This document shows, in pieces, positions 50,469 to 63,379 of a DNA stretch of 64,000 nt. The position numbers and the translations under genes were made by a program. Source of the DNA: Malurus cyaneus samueli. Its lineage: Eukaryota > Chordata > Aves > Passeriformes > Maluridae. The DNA lies in the NCBI GenBank assembly GCA_009741485.1, contig CM019227.1, forward strand, positions 18,091,038-18,155,037, in the 5' to 3' direction. The notes under the pieces were generated by a model. It worked only from the letters and a program-made list of their open reading frames with translations, searched no databases and was not told the origin of the DNA. The first letter of the stretch is position 1. Every line of letters begins with the position of its first letter.

Positions 50469-53439
50469 CACTGCTGTCTTCACATTACCCTCTGTGTCCT
50501 TCTCCCCCACCACATAAGCTGTATTTCTCCTTTTCAGCCACCTTCATCAGAAGACCACGTGGCCCCCTCCTGCAGGCCAGACCAAGAGTGACCAACCACA
50601 GCCACCAAGCCCAACGGAACTGCCTAAGAAGCCAACATAAATATCCCATGACTTGGTGGTGCTCTGAACCATGACCATCCATCGCACGGGAGATGGGAAA
50701 GACACCCCAGCAAAAGCAGACTGAGAAGAAGTTTTCTGACACAAGTCTAATTCTTCCTAATTCTCCAAGACTTTTTCAGTAACCTCCCCTGCGCGTCTAC
50801 CTCTGAGTTATTGTACAAGGCTTTTTGCTCACGGTTTTGCAGCTTTATAGGAAAAGTATTCTCAAGAGGCTACAGAGGCCTGGATTTCAGTGGCAGCCTT
50901 TTAGAGCTTGTGTTCTGGGTAGTAAGAGGAATATGAACCTACCCGAGGGACTCAGGGGTCTCCAACAGATCCCTTTTGGTATTTCAGATGAAAAACCAAA
51001 GTCTATTTAGTGACTGTAATCAAAGCAGCTTAATCTGTAGTATCCTAGCTGTCTTGGGATAGGTACTTCTCTTTTTATTCTTTTTGTATAGCTGATCCCA
51101 GCTGCAGTGCTTGAAGTGGGAAGCAGCAGCTCAGGCAGTTGCTGGCCAGAGTGCAGGACAGCCAGCGGGATGCTCCAGTCACAACGTGGCACTGGACACC
51201 GAGCCCTCCCAGGAACGTGGGGCGGGACATAGCGGCCATAGTGAACATAGCTCAGTAAAGGTCCACGGTGTCACTGGGAAATGAGATCCACATGATGCAA
51301 GACTGAGCCAGCAATGAATGGAGAGCAGATCTGAGATGGGCAGAGTCTGGAAAAATAAAATGGTAACACTCCTGGCAAGGAGTTTGCTCTCTGGGTTCTG
51401 ACTGCAGTTGCTGCGTTCAGCGTCTCACAGACAAAGACACAGCCTGAGACCATTTTTCCTCCCTCTCATTTTGTCAGCTCCTAGGGAGATGCATTGAGAA
51501 ATTGTAGGAAAATGGGATGCAATCTGGCTTTTACAAATAATTTGTTAAGATTACTTGAAATCTTTGTGGGGGTTCAAAGCATGTGTATCCTTTCTAGCCT
51601 AAATTAAAGGCTTAGGAAAAATCATGATCCTCACCAATATCTCCTGCACTCGAGGTACCACTGCTAAACTACTAAACCAGCAACTGTGTGGTGAAGCATA
51701 TCATATAAATATCCAGTCTGAAATTTTGGGGAAACTTAATTTCTTAGCTTGGGGTAAATTAAATCTTGGGAATGCATACCTCAGAATATAAATTAAAGGG
51801 CTTCTTTTAAAAGGAAACATAATCCTTTGGACTTCCCACAAGGAATATTCCCAGGAAGGAGAAAATATTCATCTTGGCAGACCCTATGATTAATAGCTCA
51901 TTCTCCAGTGCTCTCTGCTGTGATGGAATGATAGTAAATCCTGGTGATACCTGTGGGTTTGGCCCCTTGGCTTTGTTCTCATCTCCTGTGTTACACAGAC
52001 AGGTAAGAGGTACACATGGCAAAATCCAGTCTCACCAGTCTGGTGTGCTCTGACTCTGGAAAAACACCTCCAGTTCCCCTGGGGTTACCCAGCAGATCCC
52101 AATCTGCTCCTGGCAGGGTCTCTTCAAAAGTGTTTGGCTGGGGGTGGCATCCTAGGGAGATGTCTCCAGCCACTGGTTGTCACACTTGTCAGGGAACAGC
52201 ATGAACAGGATTTGGGGAAGGAGAAGGTCTTGGGCTGTGCTGTGTCATTTCAGACACCCAATGGCACCTGAGATACCTGGGAGAAAAGGGACGAGTTATG
52301 GGGAAAACACAACTATTTAGGCTGAATTTAATCAGCTGGAAAATCAACAATCTGTTGTGGAAATCAACAGAAGTTTTAAAACCAAATCAAAGAATCACAG
52401 AATATTTTTCTCAAAATAAAAGTGTTGAACTCTACCTCCTCAAGCCCTGGAAAGGCACTGACCAGTACTGCCCCAGCAAGTACCAGTTACATGGTCTGAA
52501 AAAAGAAATCCTTGATGCTGCTTCCATAGTCTGTATTATTCCATAAATTTGTATTTAAAAGTCACAAGCACGAAGGTTTTGTGTAAAAGCATCACAGTGA
52601 GTGAGGGCTTGGATGAGACAAATATTGTGCAGTTGGTGCTGCACCTGGCAAAGGGGGGAAACAGGGGGATGCTGCCCCAAGGCTGCTGTTTTGGGGTGTC
52701 CTGAGCTGTCTGTCACCAAAAGAGCTGGGAAGATCTTAACCCTTTAAAAAGCCCCAACAGCTCTGTGCTCTCAGCTTACTGGCAGCCCCTCTGGAAAGAA
52801 AGTCCTCTGTGTCCCCATCAGCCACTGGAGATCCTCATATGTCAAGCAAGGATCAAGCATTGCATGCCTGCCAAAGCTTTCACATTTCTCACATTTCCCA
52901 ATATGTGAATTTACCATGTTCCTCTTGCCTTTGCTTCTTCCCAGCACTTCCCTCTTTCTATTAATGCTGTTGTTCCTCATGCTACCTCTGCAGAGCAGTG
53001 CTCAGAGCTAAGCTCTGACAAGAGCTCTGCTCCTGGAGGTGATGCTGATTTTGGTGACCCAGAATAACAAACCTGTGTCAGGCTTTACTCCCAGGCAAGG
53101 GGAATTAGGCAGAACTCAGCAAGTCACAGGGTGACATCTCACAGAACTACCGAGAGGCAAAAGGGGAAATGCATGAAGGAACAAACAGCACAGAAAGAGA
53201 AGTTATTTAAATAGGATGTTCTTTATTCACACAAGGCACTCTACAAGAGACCTGAATTCTGGATTAATTTGCAATATTTTAGCTTGCTTGTAAGGATGTG
53301 GAGATTGCTGTCGCAATGTGCTCTGTTTGTCTCAGTATCTATCTCAGAGGGTCCCAGCTTGACTGCACAGAAATGAGGAGTATTTGAGATAAAAAATGAG
53401 ACCTGAATAATATCAGATCTTCCTGAGTGGCCTTCCAAG
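50469..53439. other. 3' UTR continuation or intergenic DNA
   Basis: No coding exon recognised on either strand. It contains AATAAA at 51354 (+). There is also a reverse AATAAA around 53222, which could be a minus-strand signal but has no associated gene. Confidence 0.4.
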
Positions 53440-53762
53440 ATCCTGAAGGGATCCTATAGGAAAGATGGAGGGGCATTTTTTACATGAGCTTGACAGGACA
53501 AAGGCTTCAAACTGACAGAGAGTAGGTTTAGATTAGATATCAGGAAAAACTTCCCTGTGAGAGTCGGGAGGTCTTGGCACAGGGTACCCAGAGAAGCTGA
53601 AGCTGACCCATGCCTGGAAATGTCCAAGACCAGGCAGGACATGGCTTGGAGGAACCTGGGACAGTGGAAGGTGACCCTGCCCATGGCACAGGGTAGAATG
53701 AGATGAGCTTTAAGGTCCTTTCCAACCCAAACCATTCTGTGTTTCCATGATTCTATGATAGG
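53440..53762 (+). mobile_element. CR1 LINE 3' fragment, sense
   Basis: 'tagattagatatcaggaaaa', then the 'gtacccagagaagctg' block, ending 'aaaccattctgtgtttccat' and 'gattctatgat'. Sense orientation, moderately diverged. Confidence 0.92.
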
Positions 53763-56760
53763 ATGGGAAATGGCAAATATTTTATGAGCCAAAATGCAGA
53801 GAGAACCCCATAAACGGAGCATGTCAACATACTACAGGTGATAAACTCAAAAAGATGCATTTTAAGAGCATCAGCAGGATTAATTGCTGAGCTGGAAGCT
53901 TTGGGGGTTAAACATCACTGATGTTTATTTTGTGTTTCTCTTATGCAAAGCAGAAATCCATTTCTTAGCTGCTGGATGGGCCAGAGGGTGGGAGACCCCT
54001 CTGCCTCACAAAATAAACCAAACCAAGATTTGAGCATCTAACAGCTGCAGAAGCAAGGAAGGTGAGGCAGGGAGCAACCTTGGCATTATCTTGGAAGGTG
54101 AATGTAGCAGAGCCACTAGCATACTGTTTATCTGCAGACCCATGGGAAAAGGAACCCAATCTGAATCTGCTGGACTCGAGCTCATTAGGGCTCCAGTTTC
54201 ATCCCTGCCAGTGATCTCTGTCATCTCACTATGACCTTGGGCAGCACATTTCATCTCAGTTTTGCACCAGAAAACAAACAGGACTGAGAGAGGCACAAGC
54301 AAGGCAAAGCCCTGGGGATCCATAGGATGTGGGGGCAACCTCCCGGCACAAGAGGAGCTGTGGTGTGGTAACAGGTATTGCTGATCTGTGTTCTCAGTGA
54401 ACAAAGCCTCAGTATTTCAACTTTTCCAGGCTCTCAGGACAGCAAAAGCTCCAGCTTTTGCTCAGCTTTGGTGAAGCAGAGTAAGGTTAAGTGCTTCAAA
54501 GCTGCGTTTGGAGAGTTGTGGAAGCAGCAGAGGTGAACTCCAGCCCAGAACAGTGCAGTGGAGTAGGCTGGTGTGTCTATCCCAACGCTGGAGGCTGTGT
54601 AGAGCCTCTTCTTTCTCCCAGCTCCACACACTGACACCTGGACTGAAGGCCAGGTTTGGAGAGTGGAATACACCTCCACACTGCTTTTAATGTGGCTCTG
54701 AAAAGCAGGTGAACTTTGCTGCTGAATTTTAAAAGCAAGTCTTTAATGTTTAAACAGTGCTGATTTTCTGAGGGTTACTGAACCCATGTGGAAGAGGGCT
54801 GGGCAGCACCTCCTCAGTGTGACACTGCAGAAAGAGCTGGGCTGGCTGTGTCAAGCTGCCTTTCCTTTTCTGCTTTTCCTCGGGGTCCCTGGGAGATCCT
54901 TCTCCTGCTCAAGTCTGAGTCTACCTCAGCACTTCACGACAGATCACAGAATTTTCTGGCCTCGCCAACTGCAGCTTTGCCACAAACCTCCTTTGCAGCT
55001 TCTTTCAGCTGCTTTCAAAATAAGGTAAATGGGAATAACAATACCATGAACAATCCCCACAAGCTTTTTTTCTGCACATGACGCACCAATGCACTTGAAT
55101 TTCTGTTGAGCTTTTTAAATTTATGCCAATAGATGAGGCATAAAAGTTCAGATAAAAGCAGAGTTTGCAGTGAAAAGCCTTTGTAATGGGGGAAGTGGAG
55201 GCTGAATGATATCTCCCAACCACATGTCCTTCCTGGAAGACATTCTTCTTTCTGACTGCAGGACTGGCAGCAGTTCCTGGGCTGCTGAGGAGTGAGAACT
55301 TCTCTCTGCACAGCTCCCATGAGAGAGATTGAGGGTCAGTGCCAGCCCTTGAGGCAAACACCCAGTGAGATAGGTGGAAGGACAGTCAAGGCCCTTGGGA
55401 ATGCCCTGGAGAGTTGGCCCTGTGTCAGGGGAAAAGGAGCCCACTGACACTGGAAAATGCCAAGGTGACCTTCGGGCAGCAGGAGAAAACAGATGTTGGA
55501 AAATGGGAATTACAGTCAGGGCTGCACAGCAGAGAAAAGGATGGGATGGGACTCACCAAAATCTCATCCAGCTTTTATGACCCGAACAAAAGAAAAACCA
55601 TCACAATTAGGGCACAAAGGAGTTACAGGCTGGTGTAAATTCTGTAGCAAGAAGATGGGAACAGTGCTTTAGTTTTTCTTCTGTTTTCTCTGAGGAAATT
55701 AAACAGTAAATGAGGAACAGGAGAGAAATACAACTTCTTTGAAAAAGGAAGTTGCATTGTGAATGGGAAATTCAGAATATTTATAGGTACATATTTTTAA
55801 TATTATGAGTATTTATTTATAAAGTAAATGTAGATATTGCAGGCCTTGGATAACTGTGTGGCTTTTGATGCCAGGTTGTGCTGTAAGGGTCTTTAGGAAA
55901 ACTGCTGCAGCCTTGGGAGCGCTGACATTCAATGGTCTGTGGGTTGGTTGTTTTTGAGCAGTGTCAGGCCAGTCTCCTCAGTCTGAGATAGCAGAACATT
56001 TCAGGAAGTATTGCTGATCAGAAATAGCACTGCAGCTTCCTGAAATGCCACAGCTGGAAGTGATAAGGAGGCAGGAAAAGACAAAGCAGCAGTAAATGTG
56101 ATGTTACTTCAATACCATCAGGCAAACAGGCAGCTAGGGAGAACCTGAAAGGAGGTTCTGAAGGTGCAAAACATCCTCCAGCTGGCCTCCCACATCCCTC
56201 TCCTGGTGTCACGTGCCCCTCCTGCCCAAGGACCAGCTGCCCAGAACTCTCTGACAATCCAAATTAGGGCAGCATTGGCACCATTTCCTCCACAGAGCCA
56301 CAGCCTCAAGGACCATCACTGGATGGTGACAACTCCCCAGCACATGGCCTGACAAACAGGGGCCACTCACCTTGAGCTCCAAAGGGTTCACCCAACACTC
56401 CACAGATTTTCAGAGCTGGTGGGAGAGGGAGGGGCTGAGAAGTGAGGAGGCATCCCAGTGTCCTTCTCAGCATAGCTTGGCTGGGTGATCACCTTGTACC
56501 TTATTAGGGAGTAATGTCTGGGGAATATTTGCTCAAGGTGTGAGTTCACAGGTGTGTAATAAGTCATGTAATAAATTAAACAATACAGTGCAGTGATAGA
56601 GTTGAGGGCCGAGGTGAGCAGGTCTCTCCGCTCCTGAAGGGCTGATCCACCCTTCAGGATGAGCAGGATTAGGTTGTTCTTGGGAGCTGTGGCTCTGCCT
56701 TCTCCAGCCCTGACCAGAGCAGGTTCCTCCTCCTCAAGGGCAGTGCCAGTTTGGGGAGAC
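53763..56760. other. Intergenic DNA
   Basis: No exon recognised. 55770-55840 is an AT-rich patch with ATTTATTTA-like motifs that could be part of an unstable-mRNA 3' end, but no transcript can be tied to it. Confidence 0.4.
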
Positions 56761-56905
56761 TCATGTAGATATGGAATATCCTGAGTGGGAAGGGACCCAT
56801 CAGGATCACCCAGTCCAGCTCCTGGCCCTGCACAGACACCCCAACAATCCCACCCTGTGCCTGACAGCATTGTCCAAGCACTCCTTGAGTTCTGGCAGGG
56901 TTGTT
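56761..56905 (-). mobile_element. CR1 LINE fragment
   Basis: 'tgggaagggacccatcagga' with 'cacccagtccagctcctggc' and 'ttgtccaagcactccttgag' is the reverse complement of a distinct CR1 subfamily end. Confidence 0.85.
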
Positions 56906-56964
56906 GCTGTGCCCAATCTGTGGGAAGGGCTGAACTTATCTCCACACACATCCTTAGTTATTCT

Positions 56965-57295
56965 CTCCCTCTGCCCTCATGAAACCCCATCTGGAGATGG
57001 GTCCGAGTCTGGAGTCCTCAGCACAGGAAGGACATGGAGCTGCTGGAAGAGGCATCAAGATAATCAGAAGAATGGAGCAGCTCTGCTATGAGAAAAGGCT
57101 GGGAGAACTGGGGGTGTTCACATGGAGAAGAGAAAGCTCCAGGGATAGCTCAGAGCCCCTTCCAGTGACAAAACGGGCTCCAGGAGAGCTGCAGAGAGAC
57201 TTGGGACAAGGCAGAGAGGGACAGGACAAGGGGGAATGGCTTCCCACTGCCAGAGGGCAGGGTTAGGCGGGATATTGAAAAGGAATTTCACCCTG
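56965..57295 (+). mobile_element. CR1 LINE fragment, sense
   Basis: Sense CR1 block 'tcagcacaggaaggacatgg', 'gagctgctggaagaggcatc' and 'cttcccactgccagagggca'. It ends directly at the left edge of the CpG island. Confidence 0.9.
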
Positions 57296-57790
57296 GGCAC
57301 AGCTTTGCCCGCTCCCCTCTCAGGGCCGGGACCCACCCTCCCCTCAGCGAAATGGCGCGGGGGGGAGGAGAGGGCCGCACGTGCGCGGGGGCGGGGCCTC
57401 CCCGCGCCCCCCCCCGCAGCACAATGGACAGCGCCCTGAGGGCGGGGCCGGCACGGGGGCGGCGCGCGGGGGCGGGGCGCTGAGGGGGGGGCGCGGCAGC
57501 CCGGGAGCCGCCGAGAGCGGGATGGGTCCGGCGGGCTCCGCCGCGACCGCGGTGAGGAGGAGCGGACGGGCGAGGGCACGGGGAGATGGGGTGTGAGATC
57601 GGGGATGTGGGTGTGGGATACGGGGGGCAGCCGCGGTGGGCAGCGCTCTCCGGGGACCTCGCGGCCGCCGTGTGAGGAGGGGCGGGGGGGTGTGAGGCTT
57701 TTTCCGCCCCGTGTGCCCGGGCCCTTCGTGAGGCGGCAGAGCGGGGGCGGTGGGTGGGTTTTGGGGCACCGGGAGTCTCTATCCTTCAGC
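57296..57790 (+). promoter_or_regulatory. SEC14L1: CpG-island promoter of the SEC14-like gene
   Basis: A sharply bounded GC- and CpG-dense stretch with several GGGCGG-type Sp1 boxes (for example at 57387, 57441 and 57470) and no TATA box. It resembles a housekeeping promoter and lies upstream of the first SEC14-like coding exon on the same strand. The 262-residue minus-strand and 71-residue plus-strand ORFs here are by-products of GC richness. Confidence 0.8.
57430..57551 (+). other. SEC14L1: Probable untranslated first exon of the SEC14-like gene
   Basis: The CpG island holds a good donor, CGACCGCG|gtgagg, at 57551/57552. The transcription start is a guess. The exon contains an ATG (57522) in strong context (G at -3, G at +4). 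If spliced directly to 63304, it opens a 30-codon upstream frame ending at 63366 that overlaps the main start codon out of frame. Confidence 0.5.
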
Positions 57791-58188
57791 CACGCGAAGC
57801 CGAGAGGGAAATTTTGGTCATAATCGTGTGGGATCAGGGAGGGAGCCGGTGAAGACCCGGGCGATGGGCTCGGAGTGGCGTGGGAACCCTTCAGGTCTGC
57901 GGACAAAATACAGCGATTGTAAAGTTGTTAGGTTTATGTCGTGCCTGAGGCCATGAGACGGACTCTGGCTGAGGGGCGGGCGGGGATCTCTTTCGGTGGG
58001 CTGAGCCATGCAGGGGCTGAGAGTGGGACCCCAGCATGAGCCCGAGCGGCTGCGGAGAGCCGGACTCGCCGAGCGCCCCGGGGGCTCGGCTTTCAACAAA
58101 TTTACCCTGAAACGAGCCCTGAAGTATTTGTAAACTCGAAGGGCGACCCTGATCAATGTCCATTAAATGTTGATGGATTTAACAGGGT

Positions 58189-58342
58189 GCTCAGAGCAGC
58201 TGTGGCTCCCCTATCCTGGAAGTATCCAAGGTGAGATTGGACAGGGCTTCCACTGGTCTAGTGGAAAGTGTCCCTGCCCATGGCAGAGGGTGGAATGGGA
58301 TGGACTTTAAAGTCCTTTCCAAACCATTCTGTGATTCCATGT
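58189..58342 (+). mobile_element. CR1 LINE 3' end, sense
   Basis: 'ctcagagcagctgtggctcc' leads to 'tccctgcccatggcagaggg' and 'ccaaaccattctgtgattcc', a 150-base sense CR1 3' terminus. Confidence 0.92.
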
Positions 58343-58621
58343 TTTCAAGTCAGCTTCTAGGTGAAGCAAGTATGTTCTCTGGGTCACTTGGCTTAAGTCC
58401 TCCAAGAAGTAAAATTGGCTTGTAGATGGTGAGAATGGGCTTGTGTTGATGGCACCACTTATCTGGTGGGGCTGATGACAGCCAGCTTTTGTTGAAAGAA
58501 AATACAGCTGCGAATTTCTCTCAAGGCAGATTGAAACAGTTTGCTGGTGATTTGTTGCACTGTCAAGTGAGTTGCTGCCTGGGTCTGCTCTTGGTTTACA
58601 TGTTAAACTGAAGCATGGTGT

Positions 58622-59030
58622 CCTTGGCACAAGGAGGGTGTGGACTTGTTGAAATAGATCCCGAGGAGGCCACGGAGATGTCCCAAGGGCTGGAGCCCCT
58701 CTGCTCTGGAGCCAGGCTGGGAGAGCTGGGAGTGTTCATCTGGAGAAGGATCCAGGGAGAGCTCAGAGCCCCTTCCAGTGCCTAAACAGGCTCCAGGAGA
58801 GCTGGAGAGGGACTTGGGACAAGGGCTGTGAGGTTGATGAGGCTCTTGCACAGGGTGCCCAGAGAAGCTGTGGCTGCCCCTGGATCCCTGGCAGTGCCCA
58901 AGGCCAGGCTGGACAGGGCTTGGAGCAGCCTGGGACAGTGGAAAGATTCCCTGCCCATGACAGGGGATGGAACAAGACAGGCTTTAAGGTCCCTTCCAAC
59001 CCAAACCATTCCAGGATTCTGTGTCTCCAT
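58622..59030 (+). mobile_element. CR1 LINE 3' copy, sense
   Basis: Sense CR1 from 'ggtgtggacttgttgaaata' through 'ccccttccagtgcctaaaca' and 'ggtgcccagagaagctgtgg' to 'aaaccattccaggattctgt'. Confidence 0.93.
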
Positions 59031-61353
59031 TCTAAAATGGTATTTGAGAATTGAACTATTTCCTGTACTGTGGATGCATAAATGTGATATGACCTCCTGT
59101 GGAGTAGCAAGAGGAATGAGGGGCTTTCCTTGAGGATTGCTTATCTCCTGCTGCAGGCTGGCAGTTATCTGGGAGTTAATGTGTTGCTGTGCATAGGAGT
59201 TCTGTGGTGAGAAAATTGCCCTGTGAGATGGAGGTGTGGAAGTACTGGGCATGGAGCTTGTTTTCATACACGCATGGAAGAGAATCAGCTCTGAGGGCAG
59301 AGTGCTGGACACAGTTCTGTTTCCTTCTTCCCCTCAGCCAAAAAGACTGTTCCTTATTGTGTGGTCAGGAATGTGTGGATGTTGTTGTTTGGATGTTTGT
59401 GTTGCTTGTCTTTGGTTTTGATCCATGCCAGGACTCCAGGCACCTCTGCCAGGTGTAGCAGCAATGCCCAGCCTCCACCTCAGCACAGTGACCTGCACCC
59501 CCTGTGCTGCTTCATGTCCTCCAGAAGTATTTCTCAGGGGGCAGGTTCAAGCCCCGCCTGAGCAGATGTCTGCTTCTAAAAGGTGGTAAAGGTTTATTCT
59601 GGCATGATTCCACCTTAAGGCTTCCTTGTATCAAACTTCAAAAGACTTGTTCTTAAGTTCTTAGGTGAAAAAACTCTAATAAATATCCTACAGCTTGGTA
59701 CTGTGTTATTATTCTGGCCATAAAGCATCAATTACAGTATCTCCCTAAGTGAAAGGCACTCCAGGCTGAGGAAATGTCACACACCTTTCTCTCCACTTTT
59801 CACTAGAAGGGGAGAGGAAGGAATACAGCCCTGTAGAGTCCTCCTTTTCTAACTGGAAATATCAGCTTAGCTGGGTGTCACAGCTGGCTTTCATGTGGCG
59901 TAATGGTATTTGAGGAAGTCAAGAATCCTGCTATTTTCAGCAGGTCTTTGTCAAAAACAAAACAGAAAAACCCTGCTCAGTTCTCTTCAAGATGAAAAGC
60001 AGCCACCGCAGGTGGGAGAAGTTAATAAAGTCACTTGCTGCCAGTTCCACATTGAAGAGGCAGCTCCAGAGTGGAAAGAGCTGACTGAGTTTTGTGCTTG
60101 GATGAGAAGCAGGGGTGGGGGGCTCTGATTCAGGGCTTTCTGGGTATTTAATTACACATTCAGTTTCTGATTGCTGACCATCTGGCTGTGTTCTGTCAGG
60201 TAAGCTGCTCCTACAAATAGTGGAATAGAAGTCAGGCATATGGAAAATCCCTCAGGTGCACAGTGGCTGATTCCAGATGAGAAGGAAACACCCAGTTGAT
60301 GTCACTGCCTGTCCCTTTGCTGTGTGTTGTGATGTGTGTTCCTCGTGGGAGCCCTCACAGACCTGGCTCAGGTGTTGGGGGAGCTTTGCACACTGGGAGT
60401 GCACCACTGCTTCTTCAAAATCTATTTCTCTGCAATGAATCTGTTTCTCCCAGAGTTGCAGCGTGTGCCTTCAGGGGTCCATATCCCTCCTCTTCCCACC
60501 TCCTCGGCTGGAAGGCCCAGCAGGTGCATCTCAAGCTTGTAATGAGCTCTCTCTGCTTCGCTCACGGGGGAGTTGCTGTGTGGGCTAGAGCAAAAGGGGT
60601 GCCCAGGGAGCTGGGGCTCTCAGGGCTCCGTGCTGTTGGCACAGTGTGTCACAGGATGCTTTGTGAAATGTGATGGCTGCTGCTGTTCTCTGTGCTCGGG
60701 TGTGCAAGAATTGAAATACTTTTAATATCTATTTGGGATTGCTTACTTTTAATATCTGTTAGGGTTGTTATTATTGGATTGTTGTTATTAGCTGGATTTG
60801 TTGCTTCAATGCATTGACATCTCCTACCTCTGAGCTTTTATCAACTACTCTGGGCTTGGCCAACTGGAATCGAGCCTCTTTCCTGGTGTTTCCCCATGGA
60901 TGCTCCAGTGTGCCTCCCTCCACCTGTGGATTGGGGTTTCTAAGTGATCACACTGCAGTTCAGTGGATTACTGCTTTGCACCTGAGGTGTCTTTCCTAAT
61001 ACACGTTTTCAGCAGATGCAAATAGGAGGTCAAGCAGGGAGCCTGGGCCACTGCAGAGCTGGATGGATGTTTGAGGAGCAGACATGCTATCTCGTTGGGT
61101 GGTTTCTTTCTGGTAGTTGAACATATCCATTTGTAATTTGAGTGTAACACAAGGTGACTTTAAAAACACGTGTGGGTTTGATGCTAAAGCCCTGGGAAGA
61201 TGCAGGTCTTGAGTTAATACAGCCCAGATGCCCAATGGTAAGACCTGAGACTCCTTGTCCTTATCAGTGCTAATCATCATTTGCAGCTGGATGCACTGTG
61301 TAGCCACCTTTCACTGCCTTTTCTGATGCTTTTTTTCTTTTTTTTTTTTTCAG

Positions 61354-61472
61354 GAATTATAGCAGGAGCCCCCGTTGCTTTGAGAAGCACAATGACCATC
61401 TCCCGGCTCTGTTTGGAGGAGAGGGTGTAGAAGGTCTGCTGCAACTGCACTCCCCCGAGGTTTCTTGGGCAG
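61354..61472 (+). other. Candidate alternative 5' exon
   Basis: A very strong polypyrimidine tract (61330-61350) and CAG precede it, and CAG|gtgtgagt follows it. The 119-base body is open in one frame (N-Y-S-R-S-P-R-C-F-E-K-H...) but shows no known domain. It would fit an alternative untranslated exon of the SEC14-like gene. It is supported by splice signals only. Confidence 0.35.
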
Positions 61473-63303
61473 GTGTGAGTTATTAGCTGTCATTTTTCCA
61501 CATCTTCCTGTGGGTGTAATAGTCACTGGGTCTTTTTCCCAGCCTCCCCTCAGCTGGAAAAGTACAGGGGCCATAAACCCAGAGCAGTCAGGTCCAGCAG
61601 CTGCCAGGGAGCACCAGGTCTGTCCAAGCAGCACAGTTAAGTCTGCTGAGCTACACCTTGTGCCGTCCTGCAGTTCCATGGCTGGTGACTTAATTTCTGG
61701 GCTGTGGGTGATCCTACACGGCTCTGTCCTGAGCTTTCCTGCTCTGGAGGTTCCTGACCTTCTGCAGAGGTGCAGGGATTCCTGCTGTAGGATGTGAGGT
61801 CAGAATAAGCAAGATCCCAGCTCAGTGCGCTTGACGAGGCTTCTCCCGCTCTATTTGTGTTCTCAGGGAGGATCCCGCCCAGCCTAATCATGTGACAGGT
61901 CGTGTTCCAAGGTGCCCTGTGCTCTTGGCTCGGGTATCTGATACCTGATATCAGCCTAGGCTTCCTGGGGTGTGCTTGTCCTGCTCCTCTCGCTGCACTC
62001 AGGTTGGATGCTCTGCTGGTAGGTTCTCTCTGCACTGACTGGCTTGGCGTGGGCTGGTTTTAGCACCAGTGGGACTGAGAGATCCAGTGAGTCCTGACCT
62101 TTGCTCCTTGGGTGATGTGATCCTCTGCAGAGGAACTGTATGATCTCTGGACTCTATTTCTCCAAAATCCCCCCATTCTCAGGTACTCAAACTTTTAAAG
62201 TCCTTTCCCCCTCTCCCTTAGATTTTACAGTGTGATGGAATTTTGCAACAGTTTTTGAGGGCAAATCTATTTCCTATTCATGTTTCACCTCTGGTTTTGG
62301 GCTGAAAATGTCAGGGATATGTTGTCTGAGTGCTCTGACTGTTGAGTTCAGCGCTACACTGCGTCATGTTGCCGATGGCTGTGTCTGCTCAGCAGTGGAA
62401 TTTGAGTGGGGTGGAATGAGCACAGTGCCTCCAACCAGCCAGCCAGCCTTTTGTGTCCCTGATGTTCATGGACAGTATTAGGAGCAGTACAAAGGAATTC
62501 CTAAAGGAATTGTGGAAAGCAACCTAATAACCCTTTTTAAAATGGTTTGTGGACTTCCCTTGGGGTGCTGGTTCCTGATGCATGTTGGAGGGTTAAAACC
62601 CTGGCAGGAGAGTCTGAGGGAGGAATCGTGATGAGAACAGTGAGAGGTGGCTGGGAGCAGGGAAATGCTGAGGACGGGGTTGTTCCTGTTGCCTGCAGTT
62701 CTTGCCTCAGTTCAGCTGGAACAGTGGGCATCCAGGCAGTGGGATGTGATTGCCAGTTTAGCATCAGGCATGTTCTTTCAGCATGCTGTTTCCTTTTCCT
62801 TCCTTTCAGTGGGCTAAAACAACTGAATCCTACTTTGTGCACAAAAGAATTTAAAACACTGAGCTATGGGAAGCTGTGGAAGCTTTCATCAAGGAGGATT
62901 TTGCCTAGTGATTAGAAATGTAATGTAGAAAAGGGGGATAGGGGGAAGAATTGCCATGTAAGCTCTGTAAGGCTTCTTCTCCTGAGTGTGATTTATTCTG
63001 CCTTTACATCTCTGTATTGTGCTTTAATTATCATGAGTTTTGTTGGAGCTCCATGTTGAATTTACTGCAGTAGTGTTGGGAAGCAGCACAGGATGGACAG
63101 GAGGACACAGCACTGAACTGGGACTGCAAAGACTTGCCTCTGTCTCCATCACTTACTAACAAAATAGTCTACCAAATAAATCTCCTTCTCTCTATTTGTA
63201 AGAAGCAGTTACAGCTTCTAGTAAGGTCTGTAAAAATTGCACGGAATGCATTGCACTGTTTGGCATGGGGGATCTAAAATGTTCCAATTTCTTTCTATTA
63301 CAG

Positions 63304-63379
63304 GTGTGTGGTAAAAATGGTGCAGAAATACCAGTCCCCGGTGCGAGTCTACAAATACCCTTTTGAGCTCGTCATGGCA
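63304..63379 (+). CDS. SEC14L1: SEC14-like protein, first coding exon (N-terminus of the PRELI/MSF1 domain)
   Basis: Acceptor 'tttctttctattacag', donor 'gtgagt'. The ATG is at 63317 with A at -3 and G at +4. The 21 codons read M then VQKYQSPVRVYKYPFELVMA, which is the conserved start of SEC14L1 and its close paralogue SEC14L5 and begins their PRELI/MSF1 lipid-transfer domain. A CRAL/TRIO and a GOLD domain follow in the family and lie outside the window. SEC14L1 is a cytosolic protein reported to restrain RIG-I signalling and to bind neurotransmitter transporters. Val at position 19 is what human SEC14L5 has (SEC14L1 has Ile), so the choice between the two is not certain; the CpG island and long 5' intron favour SEC14L1. 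Confidence 0.85.

Larger units (their letters stand above)
57791..63303. other. First intron of the SEC14-like gene
   Basis: CpG richness continues to about 58090. The intron holds two CR1 copies (listed separately) and one exon-like stretch at 61354-61472. AT-rich DNA at 60710-60800 and the rest hold nothing recognisable. Confidence 0.55.

Noticed and set aside
53215..53230. Minus-strand polyadenylation signal (reverse of AATAAA)
   Set aside because: No minus-strand coding exon or CpG island accompanies it; a six-base match is expected often by chance.
55770..55840. AU-rich 3' UTR element
   Set aside because: AT-rich with ATTTA motifs, but 6 kb after the last recognised exon and not tied to any transcript.
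57118..57906. 262-residue Pro/Arg-rich minus-strand ORF
   Set aside because: CpG island by-product continuing into a CR1; no splice or domain evidence for an antisense gene.
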